From the NCBI GenBank assembly GCA_965140405.1, contig OZ223208.1, positions 2,728,001 to 2,792,000 on the forward strand: 64,000 bases of DNA, in the 5' to 3' direction. Positions 35,124 through 44,297 of this stretch are shown piece by piece; within the stretch, counting starts at the first letter, position 1, and the number at the start of each line of letters is the position of its first letter. The stretch comes from G963556115 sp963666605 (GTDB taxonomy: Bacteria; Planctomycetota; SZUA-567). The translations under genes were made by a program, and so were the position numbers. The notes under the pieces are model-generated. The model worked only from the letters and a program-made list of their open reading frames with translations. It was not told where the DNA came from and made no database searches.

Positions 35124-36410
35124 TTACCTCTTCCATAATAGAGGCAGAGGGTTTTCACCCTTACGATACGCCTTACAAATCTTCTGTAGATCTACACCCA
35201 AAAGAGCTGCGATCAATACCCCTTGATTTATTAGGGTTGTCTTGAGTACACCCAACTTCTGCCACCTCCTCCCAGATGTTAGAACATCCATTTCTAGCTG
35301 AACCACACGACCAGACGCTCCCACATTCTTTACTAACATTAAGTCCTCAAGAATTGGTACTTCAGGGTACCCACCCCTATTTTCAAATACCTTATACTCA
35401 AGAAATAAAGCCTGATCACCGTATGGTTTTTTAAGCAATTTTGATCTTATCCATACCAAATACTCAACAAGAGCTATCCAAGGTATTCTATCCCGAACTT
35501 TGAAGCCAAAGCATCCAAGCTGCACCCTACTATCCTCAAAAGCCGCTCTTACCAACGTATCCCAACCACAGGGCAACTCTGAATCCGCATGAAGAAATAG
35601 CAATATCTCTCCAGTTGACACTTTTGCCCCATAATTCATCTGAACAGCTCTTCCTCCGTTGCACTCTAGAGCCGTACATCCTTCTATCAAAGCCTTTTGA
35701 AGAGTAGCATCGCTACTACCACCGTCAACGACAATGCACTCAGTATTGAATGCAAGATGAACTGAGCGAACACAGCGTTCAATATTATCTTCTTCATTTA
35801 GTGCAGGGATTATTACCGATATCCTTCTTGGCAGGTTTTCTATCTCATCAACGTCTACAAACGTCTCAAGAGTAAAATATGAATCAAGCATCGAGACTGT
35901 CTCATCAAAGACACTACTAGTACTCCAATTAACGCCTCTAAATAGCTCAGGTTTATGATGCGATAGCCCTATCATGTAATACCCACCATCATCAGACGGA
36001 CCTATAACACAGGGGTACTTTTCAAGCTTTTTAAAGCATCTCTTAATATTTATTGTACGGTTATCAGGACAGTCAGTTCCCAGAAGAACTACCCGTTGTG
36101 CACCGCGATCAAATGCCTTCTTAAATGCTACCTCCATACGCCGCCCAATATCACCTTCAATCTGCTCTATATACTCATACCCACTCCCCAGCCATTCCTG
36201 CATATCGTGGATACTTCCCCCAGAGAATAGTATCTGAAGCTGTGCGTCCACACCTAACACCTGCTCAAGTGCATACTCTGTCATCTGTCTTTGAAGAGCT
36301 GCAGCCCCTTCTTCTCCAAGTGCAGGGATCAGCCTTGTCTTAGTATTACCATTCACTGGATACCTTGTAAAGAGTATCAAGACATCATTTTTATTTGAAA
36401 TTTCATTCAT
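35124..36410 (-). CDS. Fused rSAM-associated transferase 1 and 2 (DUF2064 + GT2)
   Basis: 428 aa containing two families that are usually separate proteins. Residues ~1-195 match the TIGR04282/DUF2064 nucleotidyl/glycosyl-transferase-like family (LILFTRYPVNGNTKTRLIPALG, VLLGTDCPD, IGPSDDGGYYMIGL). Residues ~197-428 match TIGR04283 family-2 glycosyltransferases (RRISVIIPALNEEDNIERC, IVVDGGSSDATL, GRAVQMNYGA, GEILLFLHADSELP). These families were named for association with radical-SAM/selenodomain proteins, and a radical SAM gene is in this cluster. The product is unknown. It is the last gene, 12 bp after the flavoprotein; its RBS is weak, suggesting coupling. Confidence 0.85.
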   Translation of the reverse strand: MNEISNKNDVLILFTRYPVNGNTKTRLIPALGEEGAAALQRQMTEYALEQVLGVDAQLQILFSGGSIHDMQEWLGSGYEYIEQIEGDIGRRMEVAFKKAFDRGAQRVVLLGTDCPDNRTINIKRCFKKLEKYPCVIGPSDDGGYYMIGLSHHKPELFRGVNWSTSSVFDETVSMLDSYFTLETFVDVDEIENLPRRISVIIPALNEEDNIERCVRSVHLAFNTECIVVDGGSSDATLQKALIEGCTALECNGGRAVQMNYGAKVSTGEILLFLHADSELPCGWDTLVRAAFEDSRVQLGCFGFKVRDRIPWIALVEYLVWIRSKLLKKPYGDQALFLEYKVFENRGGYPEVPILEDLMLVKNVGASGRVVQLEMDVLTSGRRWQKLGVLKTTLINQGVLIAALLGVDLQKICKAYRKGENPLPLLWKR

Positions 36411-36422
36411 TATATTTGCTAT

Positions 36423-37940
36423 CTATCTCTGCACCCTTAGCCATAGCTTGAGCAATTTGGCTATAAATGGTGTTAATCTCGATTTATTATACAGCCCAGC
36501 CACTCTTTTTATTGCTTCTGACTGAGTAGGATATGGATGAATCACACTCCCGAGCTTCCCGAGCCCAATCCCTAAAGTAATACATGTTGTGATCTCATTA
36601 ATCATTTCACCAGCATGCTTTGAAACAATAGTCGCCCCAAGAATCCTATCACTACCCTTTTCAACCATCACCTTGACAAAGCCTACCTCATCACCTTCAG
36701 CCCTTGCCCTGTCATTTTCAGCCATATCAAACTTATAGTATTCATACTCGATCCCGGCACTTATCGCTTCCCCGTCATACATACCGACGTGAGCTATCTC
36801 AGGATCTGTATAAGTACACCAAGGCATAACCAATGAGCTAAGCTTCTTCTTACCCTTGAACAAAGCGTTCTGAACAACAATCTGAGCTGCCGCATCTGCC
36901 GCATGAGTAAATTTCCACTTCATACATGAATCACCAGCAGCAAACACCCGCTTGTTCGTTGTTCGTAGATTATCATCTACTTTGACCCCATGCTTCTTAT
37001 CGTACTCAACACCCGCTACACCTAACCCCATCCCTTCTACGTTAGGAACTCTTCCTACACCAATCAGTATTTCATCACCAACAACAGCATACTCACTGCC
37101 ATCCTTTTCGATAACAAGTATCTTTTTTCCATCAGTACCACGCTCAACACGCAAAGCCTGTGAATCTGAATACAGTTCTATACCCTCACTTTTAAAACGT
37201 TCCTCCAATATTGCCGAAGCATCTTTATCCTCATGTGGTAAAAGTTTCCCCCTCTGAATTATAGATACTTTGGAACCAAGCCTTGAAAAAGCTTGAGCCA
37301 ACTCGCACCCAATCGGACCTCCGCCTATTACGATAAGCGCCTCAGGCAGGTCTACTAAATCAAAAATATTCTCATTGGTATAATATCCAACATCTTCTAT
37401 ACCTTGGATATCAGGTATAGCCGCTCTTGCCCCTGTTGTAATTACAGCTTTTTTAAATCTCAGTACCTTTCCATCTACCTCTACCGAATTTGGGTCTATA
37501 AACCTACCATCACCGATAAATACATCAACACCTAATTCAGTATACCTTGCAGCAGAATCATTCGTACTGATACCAGCCCTAACCCTTCTCAATCTCTCCA
37601 TAACTGAATAAAAATCACTTTTAGCTATATAGCTAGGGCTGAGCCCATACCTTGCCGCTCCCTTCATTTCATGAGCAGCATTAGCAGAACGAATCAGACT
37701 CTTTGAGGGGACGCACCCTACATTCAGACAATCTCCACCCAGAAGGTTCCTCTCAATTAGAGCAACACTCCCACCCAGAGACGCAGTTGCAATCGATGAT
37801 ATCAACCCAGCCGCACCAGCTCCTATAACAACCATATTATATATTCTTTTCGGCTCTGGATTGACCCAACCATCAGGATGTACATTATTTACAAGCTCTC
37901 GATTGTACTCATCATCAGGGGGCATAATCAATCTACCCAT
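36423..37940 (-). CDS. Mercuric-reductase/dihydrolipoamide-dehydrogenase-like flavoprotein
   Basis: 505 aa from the ATG at 37940 (AAGGAG 7 nt upstream; ATG 37943 is also possible). It shows a FAD-binding VIGAGAAGLISSIATASLG, redox-active disulfide GGDCLNVGCVPSKSLI, second Rossmann VIGGGPIGCELAQAFSRLG, the FAD motif VFAAGDS and C-terminal IHPYPTQSEAIKRVAGLYN where the active-site His occurs. It lacks an N-terminal heavy-metal-binding domain and the C-terminal Cys pair of true MerA. Its electron acceptor is unknown. It overlaps the TVP38 gene by 8 bp, so the two are translationally coupled. Confidence 0.87.
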   Translation of the reverse strand: MGRLIMPPDDEYNRELVNNVHPDGWVNPEPKRIYNMVVIGAGAAGLISSIATASLGGSVALIERNLLGGDCLNVGCVPSKSLIRSANAAHEMKGAARYGLSPSYIAKSDFYSVMERLRRVRAGISTNDSAARYTELGVDVFIGDGRFIDPNSVEVDGKVLRFKKAVITTGARAAIPDIQGIEDVGYYTNENIFDLVDLPEALIVIGGGPIGCELAQAFSRLGSKVSIIQRGKLLPHEDKDASAILEERFKSEGIELYSDSQALRVERGTDGKKILVIEKDGSEYAVVGDEILIGVGRVPNVEGMGLGVAGVEYDKKHGVKVDDNLRTTNKRVFAAGDSCMKWKFTHAADAAAQIVVQNALFKGKKKLSSLVMPWCTYTDPEIAHVGMYDGEAISAGIEYEYYKFDMAENDRARAEGDEVGFVKVMVEKGSDRILGATIVSKHAGEMINEITTCITLGIGLGKLGSVIHPYPTQSEAIKRVAGLYNKSRLTPFIAKLLKLWLRVQR

Positions 37941-38598
37941 CATCACTCTCCTTAAGTCTTCCTCTAGCCTTCTTGACTATTAGAGCCAAAATAATCATAA
38001 TGCTCACTACAACTCCAAAAAGCACCCAAGGAACACGTCCTTCACGTATAGCTGTAGTTATTGCATCCGAACCAACCACATATAGAATTGTTCCTGGTAG
38101 CATACAGACTGCAGACCACACCACATAGACCCCAAACGGCACTTTTGTCAGCCCAAACCCAAAATTAAGAAGATTGAATGGAAATAACGGCACCAATCTG
38201 GTTATAGCAATAATAATTGCCCCGTTCTTCTCTACAAGTGAGTCAAGTTTTACAAACTTTTCATTTTTCGACAGAATTGAATTCACAAAATCTCTAGCGA
38301 AATACCTCGATATGAGAAAACAAAGTGAAGCACCAACAGTAGCTCCAATAATAACGGTCAACACACCGACAACCGACCCAAATATTACACCCGCCATAAT
38401 TGTGAGAATTGATCCTGGGAGAATGAGAACTGTTGCAACAACATAAATAGCAGCAAATACTATTGGGCCTAATACGCCTAATCCTGCAACCCATTCTTGC
38501 ATGTCATTAATTTTTGTCTCGAGCTCAAATACGCGTGACAACACAATAAATACAGTCAAAAGGAATATACCAAGTACAGGCTTCACAAATCTCTTCAT
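37933..38598 (-). CDS. TVP38/TMEM64 (DedA-like) membrane protein
   Basis: 221 aa from the ATG at 38598 (AAGGAGG, 5 nt). Five or six membrane helices carry the family core: VLILPGSILTIMAGVIFG, GATVGASLCFLISRYFAR and TRLVPLFPFNLLNFGFGLTKV, followed by a lysine-rich tail. The superfamily includes lipid scramblase-like proteins. TVP38 proteins often sit beside mercuric-reductase-like flavoproteins, as here. Inner-membrane; precise role unknown. Confidence 0.9.
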   Translation of the reverse strand: MKRFVKPVLGIFLLTVFIVLSRVFELETKINDMQEWVAGLGVLGPIVFAAIYVVATVLILPGSILTIMAGVIFGSVVGVLTVIIGATVGASLCFLISRYFARDFVNSILSKNEKFVKLDSLVEKNGAIIIAITRLVPLFPFNLLNFGFGLTKVPFGVYVVWSAVCMLPGTILYVVGSDAITTAIREGRVPWVLFGVVVSIMIILALIVKKARGRLKESDDG

Positions 38599-38702
38599 GC
38601 TCACCTCCTTATACTATTAGGTGTCACACTCCGAACCATTCCTTCTGCTGAATAAGAGCTACCGGTTATATAAAGTATACACATCAACTACAGAGCGTTA
38701 CC

Positions 38703-39608
38703 CTACCCTTCGCTACAAGACGTCCCAGATGAGAAACAAGTAAAACACCTATGATGCCGAAGCATTACTCTCTGCTTCATTGCATCACTCAAAGAACTTC
38801 CTAGGTCGTACCCATCGTCATCGTCAACCAAGGTACAAGCATAAACGCCCATACCACCTGCTTTTTTTACAACCATCTTACTATAGTTGCACATAAAGCT
38901 TTTGCGTTCTTCTTCGGTCTTGTAGGTTGTCATACAATTTTCTGTAATTTGCGGCACATCAGGATGCGAGCATGGAGATAAAAGATCAGGGAAAGAGATA
39001 ATATTAGTCTCAGCAGGAAGGCCAAAACTTGTGAGCAACTCTTTATACATATTATCGACATCAAGTTTTCTTTCACCTTTTTTAGCAAGCCTTGCAACAG
39101 AGATTTTAAAACCTATATCATAAAGTTTTTTTAACGTTTGAAGTGCCATTTCAAAATGCCCTTCTCCACGATTTGAGTCATGCTCTTTGGCTATGGGAGA
39201 ATCAAGACTCACCCTAAAACTTAGCTGATTCTTTGAGCTCACTAATGGAGCGATCTGGTCAATCTTATTTATGAGCGGCTCAGTAGCATTAGTCAACACC
39301 AAGCAAGGTCTGAACTCCAAAGCATACCTTATAATAGCAACAAAATCTCTATTTACAAATGGCTCACCACCAGTAAATGAGAATTTTTCAATTCCTAACT
39401 CCACCGCTTCATCTATATATGGCTTGATATCATCAAGATCAACTTGCTCCAACCTATTACTACTTGGGCTAGCTCCTTCAAAGCAAAATTTACAACTCAA
39501 GTTACAGAGCGTTCCAGTGTTAAACCACAGCTCTTTCAATTCATCAGGCTCAATATACCCTCTTGGATCACCATCCCCAGTAACTAGCCAGTCATTATTA
39601 TTTATCAT
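38703..39608 (-). CDS. Radical SAM protein of unknown substrate
   Basis: 301 aa from the ATG at 39608 (GGGAGG, 5-6 nt upstream). The radical-SAM cluster motif is Cys35-x3-Cys39-x2-Cys42 (CNLSCKFC), followed by FSFTGGEPF for SAM binding and VLTNATEP. At least seven more cysteines lie in the C-terminal third (in PCSHPD, ENCMTT, FMCNYS, YACTLV and the final CFTCFSSGTSC), enough for an auxiliary iron-sulfur cluster of SPASM type. It is the first gene of the cluster with TVP38, the flavoprotein and the fused transferase. The substrate is unknown; a small molecule, lipid or peptide are all possible. Confidence 0.85.
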   Translation of the reverse strand: MINNNDWLVTGDGDPRGYIEPDELKELWFNTGTLCNLSCKFCFEGASPSSNRLEQVDLDDIKPYIDEAVELGIEKFSFTGGEPFVNRDFVAIIRYALEFRPCLVLTNATEPLINKIDQIAPLVSSKNQLSFRVSLDSPIAKEHDSNRGEGHFEMALQTLKKLYDIGFKISVARLAKKGERKLDVDNMYKELLTSFGLPAETNIISFPDLLSPCSHPDVPQITENCMTTYKTEEERKSFMCNYSKMVVKKAGGMGVYACTLVDDDDGYDLGSSLSDAMKQRVMLRHHRCFTCFSSGTSCSEG

Positions 39609-40540
39609 TTTGCCTCCCAAAAAAACCTAAACATATATACTTCATTTTACTCGTTGCTATGTTTTTTATCACTAAAAACTCTACTCAAATAATATTAAAT
39701 TAAACTGCTTACATAATACCAAATTTAATAAAGTACTATACTATTACAATAACAGTAACTGCTAAGAAAAAGCAAATTTCTAATACTAGAAAATTGTAAA
39801 CCAAATAATATTAAGCTAGACTAGGAGGTGAACATAAAAGCTGATACCATATAATGTAATTCTCACTGAAGTCAATTTAAGCACACCAACACTTACATCT
39901 TCTACATTTGCTTCTAGTGTTATAACACTTAGTATCAATGAAAATTTTATATCAATATTCCAACTTTCACACGACATCAAACAATACCAATAATATATTA
40001 ATGACGAAGATCTCAAGAGGGACTTTTTGAGATAAATAGAGATGAGAGCTAGATACGAAACCATATTTTAATTGAACAACAAGAGATCCAAAGTACCGTT
40101 TCTATTATAAAATACTGCACTTCGGGAAAAAAGTACAAAAAATATACAAAAAATATACAAAAAAATAACAAAGAATATAATAGTTATTAGTTTAAGATAC
40201 AAGAAATCCGACCATTTGACTCAAAAAAACCATCTCAAGAATATATACAGCAAATACATCTCTACAATCTCTATTTAAAATTTTAAAAGCATATATTTAC
40301 ATAACCCTTTAACATCACGGTATATTATGGCTCAATTTACTCTATAAATACTGTAAGCGTTTAAAAATGACTCCCACAAGATAATTGAAATCATTCTACT
40401 AGCAAAAGTATGAATGCGGTTGACATAGAGGTATAGTTATCCAATACCTAACCATCAACTTGAATTTATCCATATAAGAATAATTCCAGCTCAAAAAACT
40501 CTACACGATACACTTATTTAAAGATGAAAGTATATAGTAT
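39609..40540. other. AT-rich intergenic region without a supported gene
   Basis: About 930 bp. A minus-strand open frame at 39816-40064 (82 codons) has no RBS or recognisable features, so I do not call it. A short tandem run of AAAAATATAC-like units lies near 40132-40165. It presumably contains the promoter of the radical-SAM cluster at its left end. Confidence 0.4.
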
Positions 40541-40578
40541 AAAAAAAACGCAAGTCTCTTAAAAAAAGAGACTTGCGT
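40541..40578 (-). terminator. Rho-independent terminator of tRNA-Gly
   Basis: A perfect 13-bp stem (40548-40560 with 40566-40578) is followed on the minus strand by a T8 run. It begins 7 nt after the tRNA 3' end. Confidence 0.93.
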
Positions 40579-40585
40579 AAATATT

Positions 40586-40659
40586 TGGAGCGGGCGGGGG
40601 GAATCGAACCCCCGTAATCAGCTTGGAAGGCTGGAGCTTTACCACTAAGCTACGCCCGC
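40586..40659 (-). tRNA. tRNA-Gly (anticodon TCC)
   Basis: 74 nt including an encoded CCA. Acceptor arms GCGGGCG and CGCCCGC pair perfectly. The anticodon loop is CTTCCAA, giving TCC. The T arm has GGGGG-TTCGATT-CCCCC. It stands alone, with its own terminator. Confidence 0.96.
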
Positions 40660-41123
40660 ATAATGTTTGTATTAATATCATATTGAAACTAACACGCTTT
40701 TCAAGAGCTAAACTTATTTTTTTATACTTATTATTAAAAATAATCCTGATGGACCATTTCCGGCATTATTTATTGTGATAAGATTCAAAACAAATGATAA
40801 ATTAAGAAATAAATCTTGAAAGTGGCATAAGCCCATGTCATTATTATTGATCTCAAAAAACCCAGACAAAGTGCTATCATATGATCAAATAAACCTTTAT
40901 ACACCATTGCTTATTACTACATATTTGAACACCACAATTCAAATAACCACTATTTTTTACTAGTATTATTACAAAAAATTCTTATATTACGTATTTTTAT
41001 ACAAAAAACACTAAGAATCTAAATTTATCCTTGTCCTAATATTCTTTATGATTATTATTAGAGACAAGTTAGTATTATACTATTTTGTCTTTCATCAATT
41101 CAAAAAATGTGAGTGTTTTAAAA
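40660..41123. other. AT-rich gap between tRNA-Gly and the S24-like regulator
   Basis: About 460 bp with no ORF, hairpin or repeat I can support. It must contain the promoters of the tRNA (minus) and the regulator (plus). Confidence 0.4.
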
Positions 41124-41858
41124 ATGGCAATTAAGAATGAGATCAGCAAAAAAATGCAACAGGAGTTTGGAAAAAAATTGAGACAAGCGAGAGAAGATAA
41201 TAATTATTCTCGCAAAGAGCTCTCCCTCCTACTCAATGTTAGTGAAAAAACGATACAGCTATGGGAAACAGGCAGTACGTTTACGACCAACCTTTCACAC
41301 TATAGCACAATTGAAAAAGAATTTGGGCTATCCTTTTCCGAGTGCATTCAAGAAATAACAAATATACCCCAGCAAGAGGGAGTCGAGGACAATGCAAAAA
41401 TTGGACCTATCCCTATAAGCTTTGCCACTAAGCCAAAGCAAGTAGATAGTAAAGCTCAGGATATGCTAGCTATTCCACGTGTTCATATGCGTCGACTCAT
41501 CCACAAACGCTCTGGATTTGAAGAATCAGAGATTTTAGATTGGGTATACGCACCAACAGAGTGGTTCGAAAGGACATCAAAGCTTGTCGCTTGCTTTATG
41601 AATGACCATTCAATGAGAGATCACTTACCTAAGGGATCTGTTTTAATAATGGATACCCATGTTCTTAAGGATGATGAGCTTGCAGGAGAGTCTGTACTTA
41701 TCCAGAGAGCGCGTAGTTTCTTTATTAGAAATATTGTCGAAGATGGAGATAGTCTTATATGCAAGTCAGATGATCTAAATCTCAAAGACTTCGCCTATGA
41801 CAAGCGTATAATGCGCGTAATAGGTAAAGTTGTAGGTCGCCTGACACACTTCAAATAA
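41124..41858 (+). CDS. HTH regulator with LexA/CI-type S24 domain, catalytic Lys replaced
   Basis: 244 aa from the ATG at 41124; a TTG at 41085 is possible and no RBS is convincing. An XRE-type helix-turn-helix spans ~15-72 (FGKKLRQARED, SRKELSLLLNVSEKTIQLWETG). After a linker, residues ~135-244 match the S24 fold. The nucleophile Ser163 is kept (NDHSMRDHLPKGSVLIMD), but the general-base Lys aligns with Arg202 (FFIRNI). It ends VIGKVVGRLTHF, like the LexA/CI C-terminus. It is therefore probably a non-cleaving repressor, of the phage-C2-repressor-like group. No prophage genes surround it. Confidence 0.8.
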   Translation: MAIKNEISKKMQQEFGKKLRQAREDNNYSRKELSLLLNVSEKTIQLWETGSTFTTNLSHYSTIEKEFGLSFSECIQEITNIPQQEGVEDNAKIGPIPISFATKPKQVDSKAQDMLAIPRVHMRRLIHKRSGFEESEILDWVYAPTEWFERTSKLVACFMNDHSMRDHLPKGSVLIMDTHVLKDDELAGESVLIQRARSFFIRNIVEDGDSLICKSDDLNLKDFAYDKRIMRVIGKVVGRLTHFK

Positions 41859-41882
41859 AGCTCAAATTCATCTATTATTCAT

Positions 41883-41933
41883 AATAGCTGAGGCTGTAAC
41901 GATGTTCCATACAGCCTCAGCTATTTATTTTTA
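41883..41933. terminator. Terminator between convergent regulator and glgX
   Basis: A 16-bp perfect stem (41883-41898 with 41910-41925) and an 11-nt loop, followed by TATTTTTAA on the plus strand. Confidence 0.9.
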
Positions 41934-41944
41934 ATACATTTCAA

Positions 41945-44035
41945 CTAGATACACTCAAGCATAATAGCGCTTTGAGGTCCAACCCTATACTTTTTACAAC
42001 GCATTCCAACCATTGCGCCCTTTTTAGGATCAACTGTGATATCTTGAGGGCTTTCTAATGATGTATCAACAATTCTAACCCACTCTCTTCCAATATCAGG
42101 CACATCAACATAGACTCTTTCTTCTGAAGCATTTAAAGCAATAAATAACGACTTATTTCCGTCGGTTTCTTCACAATCAGCTTCCAAGCAATTTCCATCT
42201 AATTTGAAGGCCAATGATTTTGCTGAAGCAGACCAATCAACCTTCTTTCCGTGCTCTCCATGCCACGTTATACCTCTACCATCTTTAAAGAATGTACTTC
42301 TGGTTAAGACCTTATGCCTCTTCCTTAAAGCGATCATCATTTTTGTAAATCTTAGTAGATCATTATTCTTCATCTCCAGATCCCAATCAACCCAACTGAT
42401 ATCATTATCTTGGCAATAGGCATTATTATTACCTTTTTGAGTACGACCGAACTCATCTCCCGCAACGACCATCGGAACACCCTGGCTTACTAAGAGTGTA
42501 AACATAAAGTTTTTTATCATTTGCTTTCTAAGTTTACAAATCTTTGGATCATCGGTCTCACCTTCAACCCCTAGGTTCATTGAATGATTATTATTCTCTC
42601 CATCCTGATTTGACTCTCCATTTGCTATATTGTGTTTTTTTGAATAACTTACTAGATCGTGCAAGGTAAATCCGTCATGAGCTGTAATAAAATTGATCCC
42701 TTGCTTAGGTGCTCTGTGATAAAGGTCATCAGAACCACAAATTCTACTTGCTACCGAACTGACCATACCACCCTGTCCCTGCCAGAACATTCTAACATTA
42801 TCTCTATAGTATCCATTCCACTCTGACCACCTGTTGAAGTGAGGGAAGTACCCAACCTGATTCAATCCAGCAGCATCCCATGCTTCTGCAATTATTTTTG
42901 TATCCGCTAATACTGGATCCTTAGCGATTCTCTCAAGAAGCGGTGGATCCTCCAATACCTCACCATCCTCTCCTCTTCCTAAAATAGAGGCTAGGTCGAA
43001 ACGAAAACCATCCACATGCATCTCAGCAACCCAATACCTTAAACAATCAATTATCAAAGCTTGATTTGTAGGGTCATTACAGTTAAAAGTATTACCGCAT
43101 CCAGAGTAGTTCTTATACTTTCCTTCTTCATCAAGTATATAGTATGAAGCATTATCAATACCTCTAAATGAGATTGTAGGGCCTCTTTCATCTCCTTCAG
43201 CTGTATGATTGAAGACGACATCTAAATATATTTCTATTTCAGCTTTATGAAACTCTCTAACCATCTCTTTGAACTCATTAATTTGGTTATAATTTGAACC
43301 ATTTGCAGCATAACTAGCTTTTGGAGCAAAGAAACATACAGGTGAGTATCCCCAATAATTTCTTAGAATATCCCCCGTATCATTATGCCTCATGTGCTCG
43401 TTTTCATCAAATTCAAACACTGGCATTAATTCTACTGCAGTAACACCTAACTCTTTCAGATATGGTATTTTCTGAATAAGCCCTTTATAAGTTCCTTTGT
43501 AGTCAACTCCAGAGTTTTCTTTTATTGTATATCCTCTTACATGTAGCTCATATATCACTGTATCTTCTAAGGCTGTCGGTATTGGTCTACTTCCCTCCCA
43601 GTCAAACTCACTAGTACCAACAGCACAGCGCCTTACAAAGTCGGAGTAATCTTTCTGAGGATTTATATCCCGTCTAATTTGTGGTTCGCCCCATTTAGCT
43701 CCACCTGTTAGAGCTTTTGCATATGGGTCTACAAGTATACTTCTATCATCAAACATATTACCAATTTTAGCAGAATTATCTCCAGCCATTCGCCAACCAT
43801 AGCGAATGTCATCTTCCGCTCCTAGCACCTCAACATGCCAAACATTCCCAGTTCTATTTACTTCTGAGTCCAACTCCACTTCTTGAACAGCATCAGTAAC
43901 TGACGGTTCAAACAGCACTAGAGTACACCCTATCGCATTTCTAGAGTATATAGAAAAGTTATACCCATGTGCAGTCTCTGTAGCTCCAAATGGCAATGGC
44001 TTGCCATGACTTATATCATACTTTGTCTTTCCCAT
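41945..44035 (-). CDS. glgX: Glycogen debranching enzyme (isoamylase type)
   Basis: 696 aa from the ATG at 44035; a GTG at 44044 is the alternative. It has a CBM48-like N-terminal domain (~1-130, PLPFGATETAHGYNFSIYS) and a GH13 barrel with GVTAVELMPVFEFDE, DVVFNHTAEG, DGFRFDLASILGR (nucleophile Asp), IIAEAWDAAG (acid Glu) and FITAHDGFTLHDLVSY (third Asp). A beta-sandwich C-domain follows. It cleaves alpha-1,6 branches in glycogen. It is a lone gene with no other gly genes nearby. Confidence 0.93.
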   Translation of the reverse strand: MGKTKYDISHGKPLPFGATETAHGYNFSIYSRNAIGCTLVLFEPSVTDAVQEVELDSEVNRTGNVWHVEVLGAEDDIRYGWRMAGDNSAKIGNMFDDRSILVDPYAKALTGGAKWGEPQIRRDINPQKDYSDFVRRCAVGTSEFDWEGSRPIPTALEDTVIYELHVRGYTIKENSGVDYKGTYKGLIQKIPYLKELGVTAVELMPVFEFDENEHMRHNDTGDILRNYWGYSPVCFFAPKASYAANGSNYNQINEFKEMVREFHKAEIEIYLDVVFNHTAEGDERGPTISFRGIDNASYYILDEEGKYKNYSGCGNTFNCNDPTNQALIIDCLRYWVAEMHVDGFRFDLASILGRGEDGEVLEDPPLLERIAKDPVLADTKIIAEAWDAAGLNQVGYFPHFNRWSEWNGYYRDNVRMFWQGQGGMVSSVASRICGSDDLYHRAPKQGINFITAHDGFTLHDLVSYSKKHNIANGESNQDGENNNHSMNLGVEGETDDPKICKLRKQMIKNFMFTLLVSQGVPMVVAGDEFGRTQKGNNNAYCQDNDISWVDWDLEMKNNDLLRFTKMMIALRKRHKVLTRSTFFKDGRGITWHGEHGKKVDWSASAKSLAFKLDGNCLEADCEETDGNKSLFIALNASEERVYVDVPDIGREWVRIVDTSLESPQDITVDPKKGAMVGMRCKKYRVGPQSAIMLECI

Positions 44036-44297
44036 ATCAATCACTTTATATAATCATACAATTAACTTTTAACAATAATCGCATTAGAAACAAGGATATA
44101 TCTACCCTCAAATTTAGCTCACACCAAGCCCCATAAAATGGAGTGATGTAATATTTTTCATATTTCTTTATTTACTAATATTAGTCTTATTTTTTATTTT
44201 TTTCAAGTAAGATTTCTGTTTCCTTTTTACAATAAACCTGTTATAATTATTTCGAAACCATTATTTAAACATACTTTAAAAAAGCAAGGATAGTAAA

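Noticed and set aside
36423..37940. True mercury-resistance reductase
   Set aside because: No merR/merT/merP genes, no N-terminal metal-binding domain and no C-terminal Cys pair; the TVP38/radical SAM context fits a different role.
39816..40064. 82-codon minus-strand open frame in the gap before tRNA-Gly
   Set aside because: No RBS, no recognisable domain, and composition like the surrounding AT-rich DNA.
40121..40175. Short A-rich tandem units as a possible CRISPR or repeat array
   Set aside because: Units are ~10 nt, imperfect and without spacers; simple AT-rich sequence explains them.
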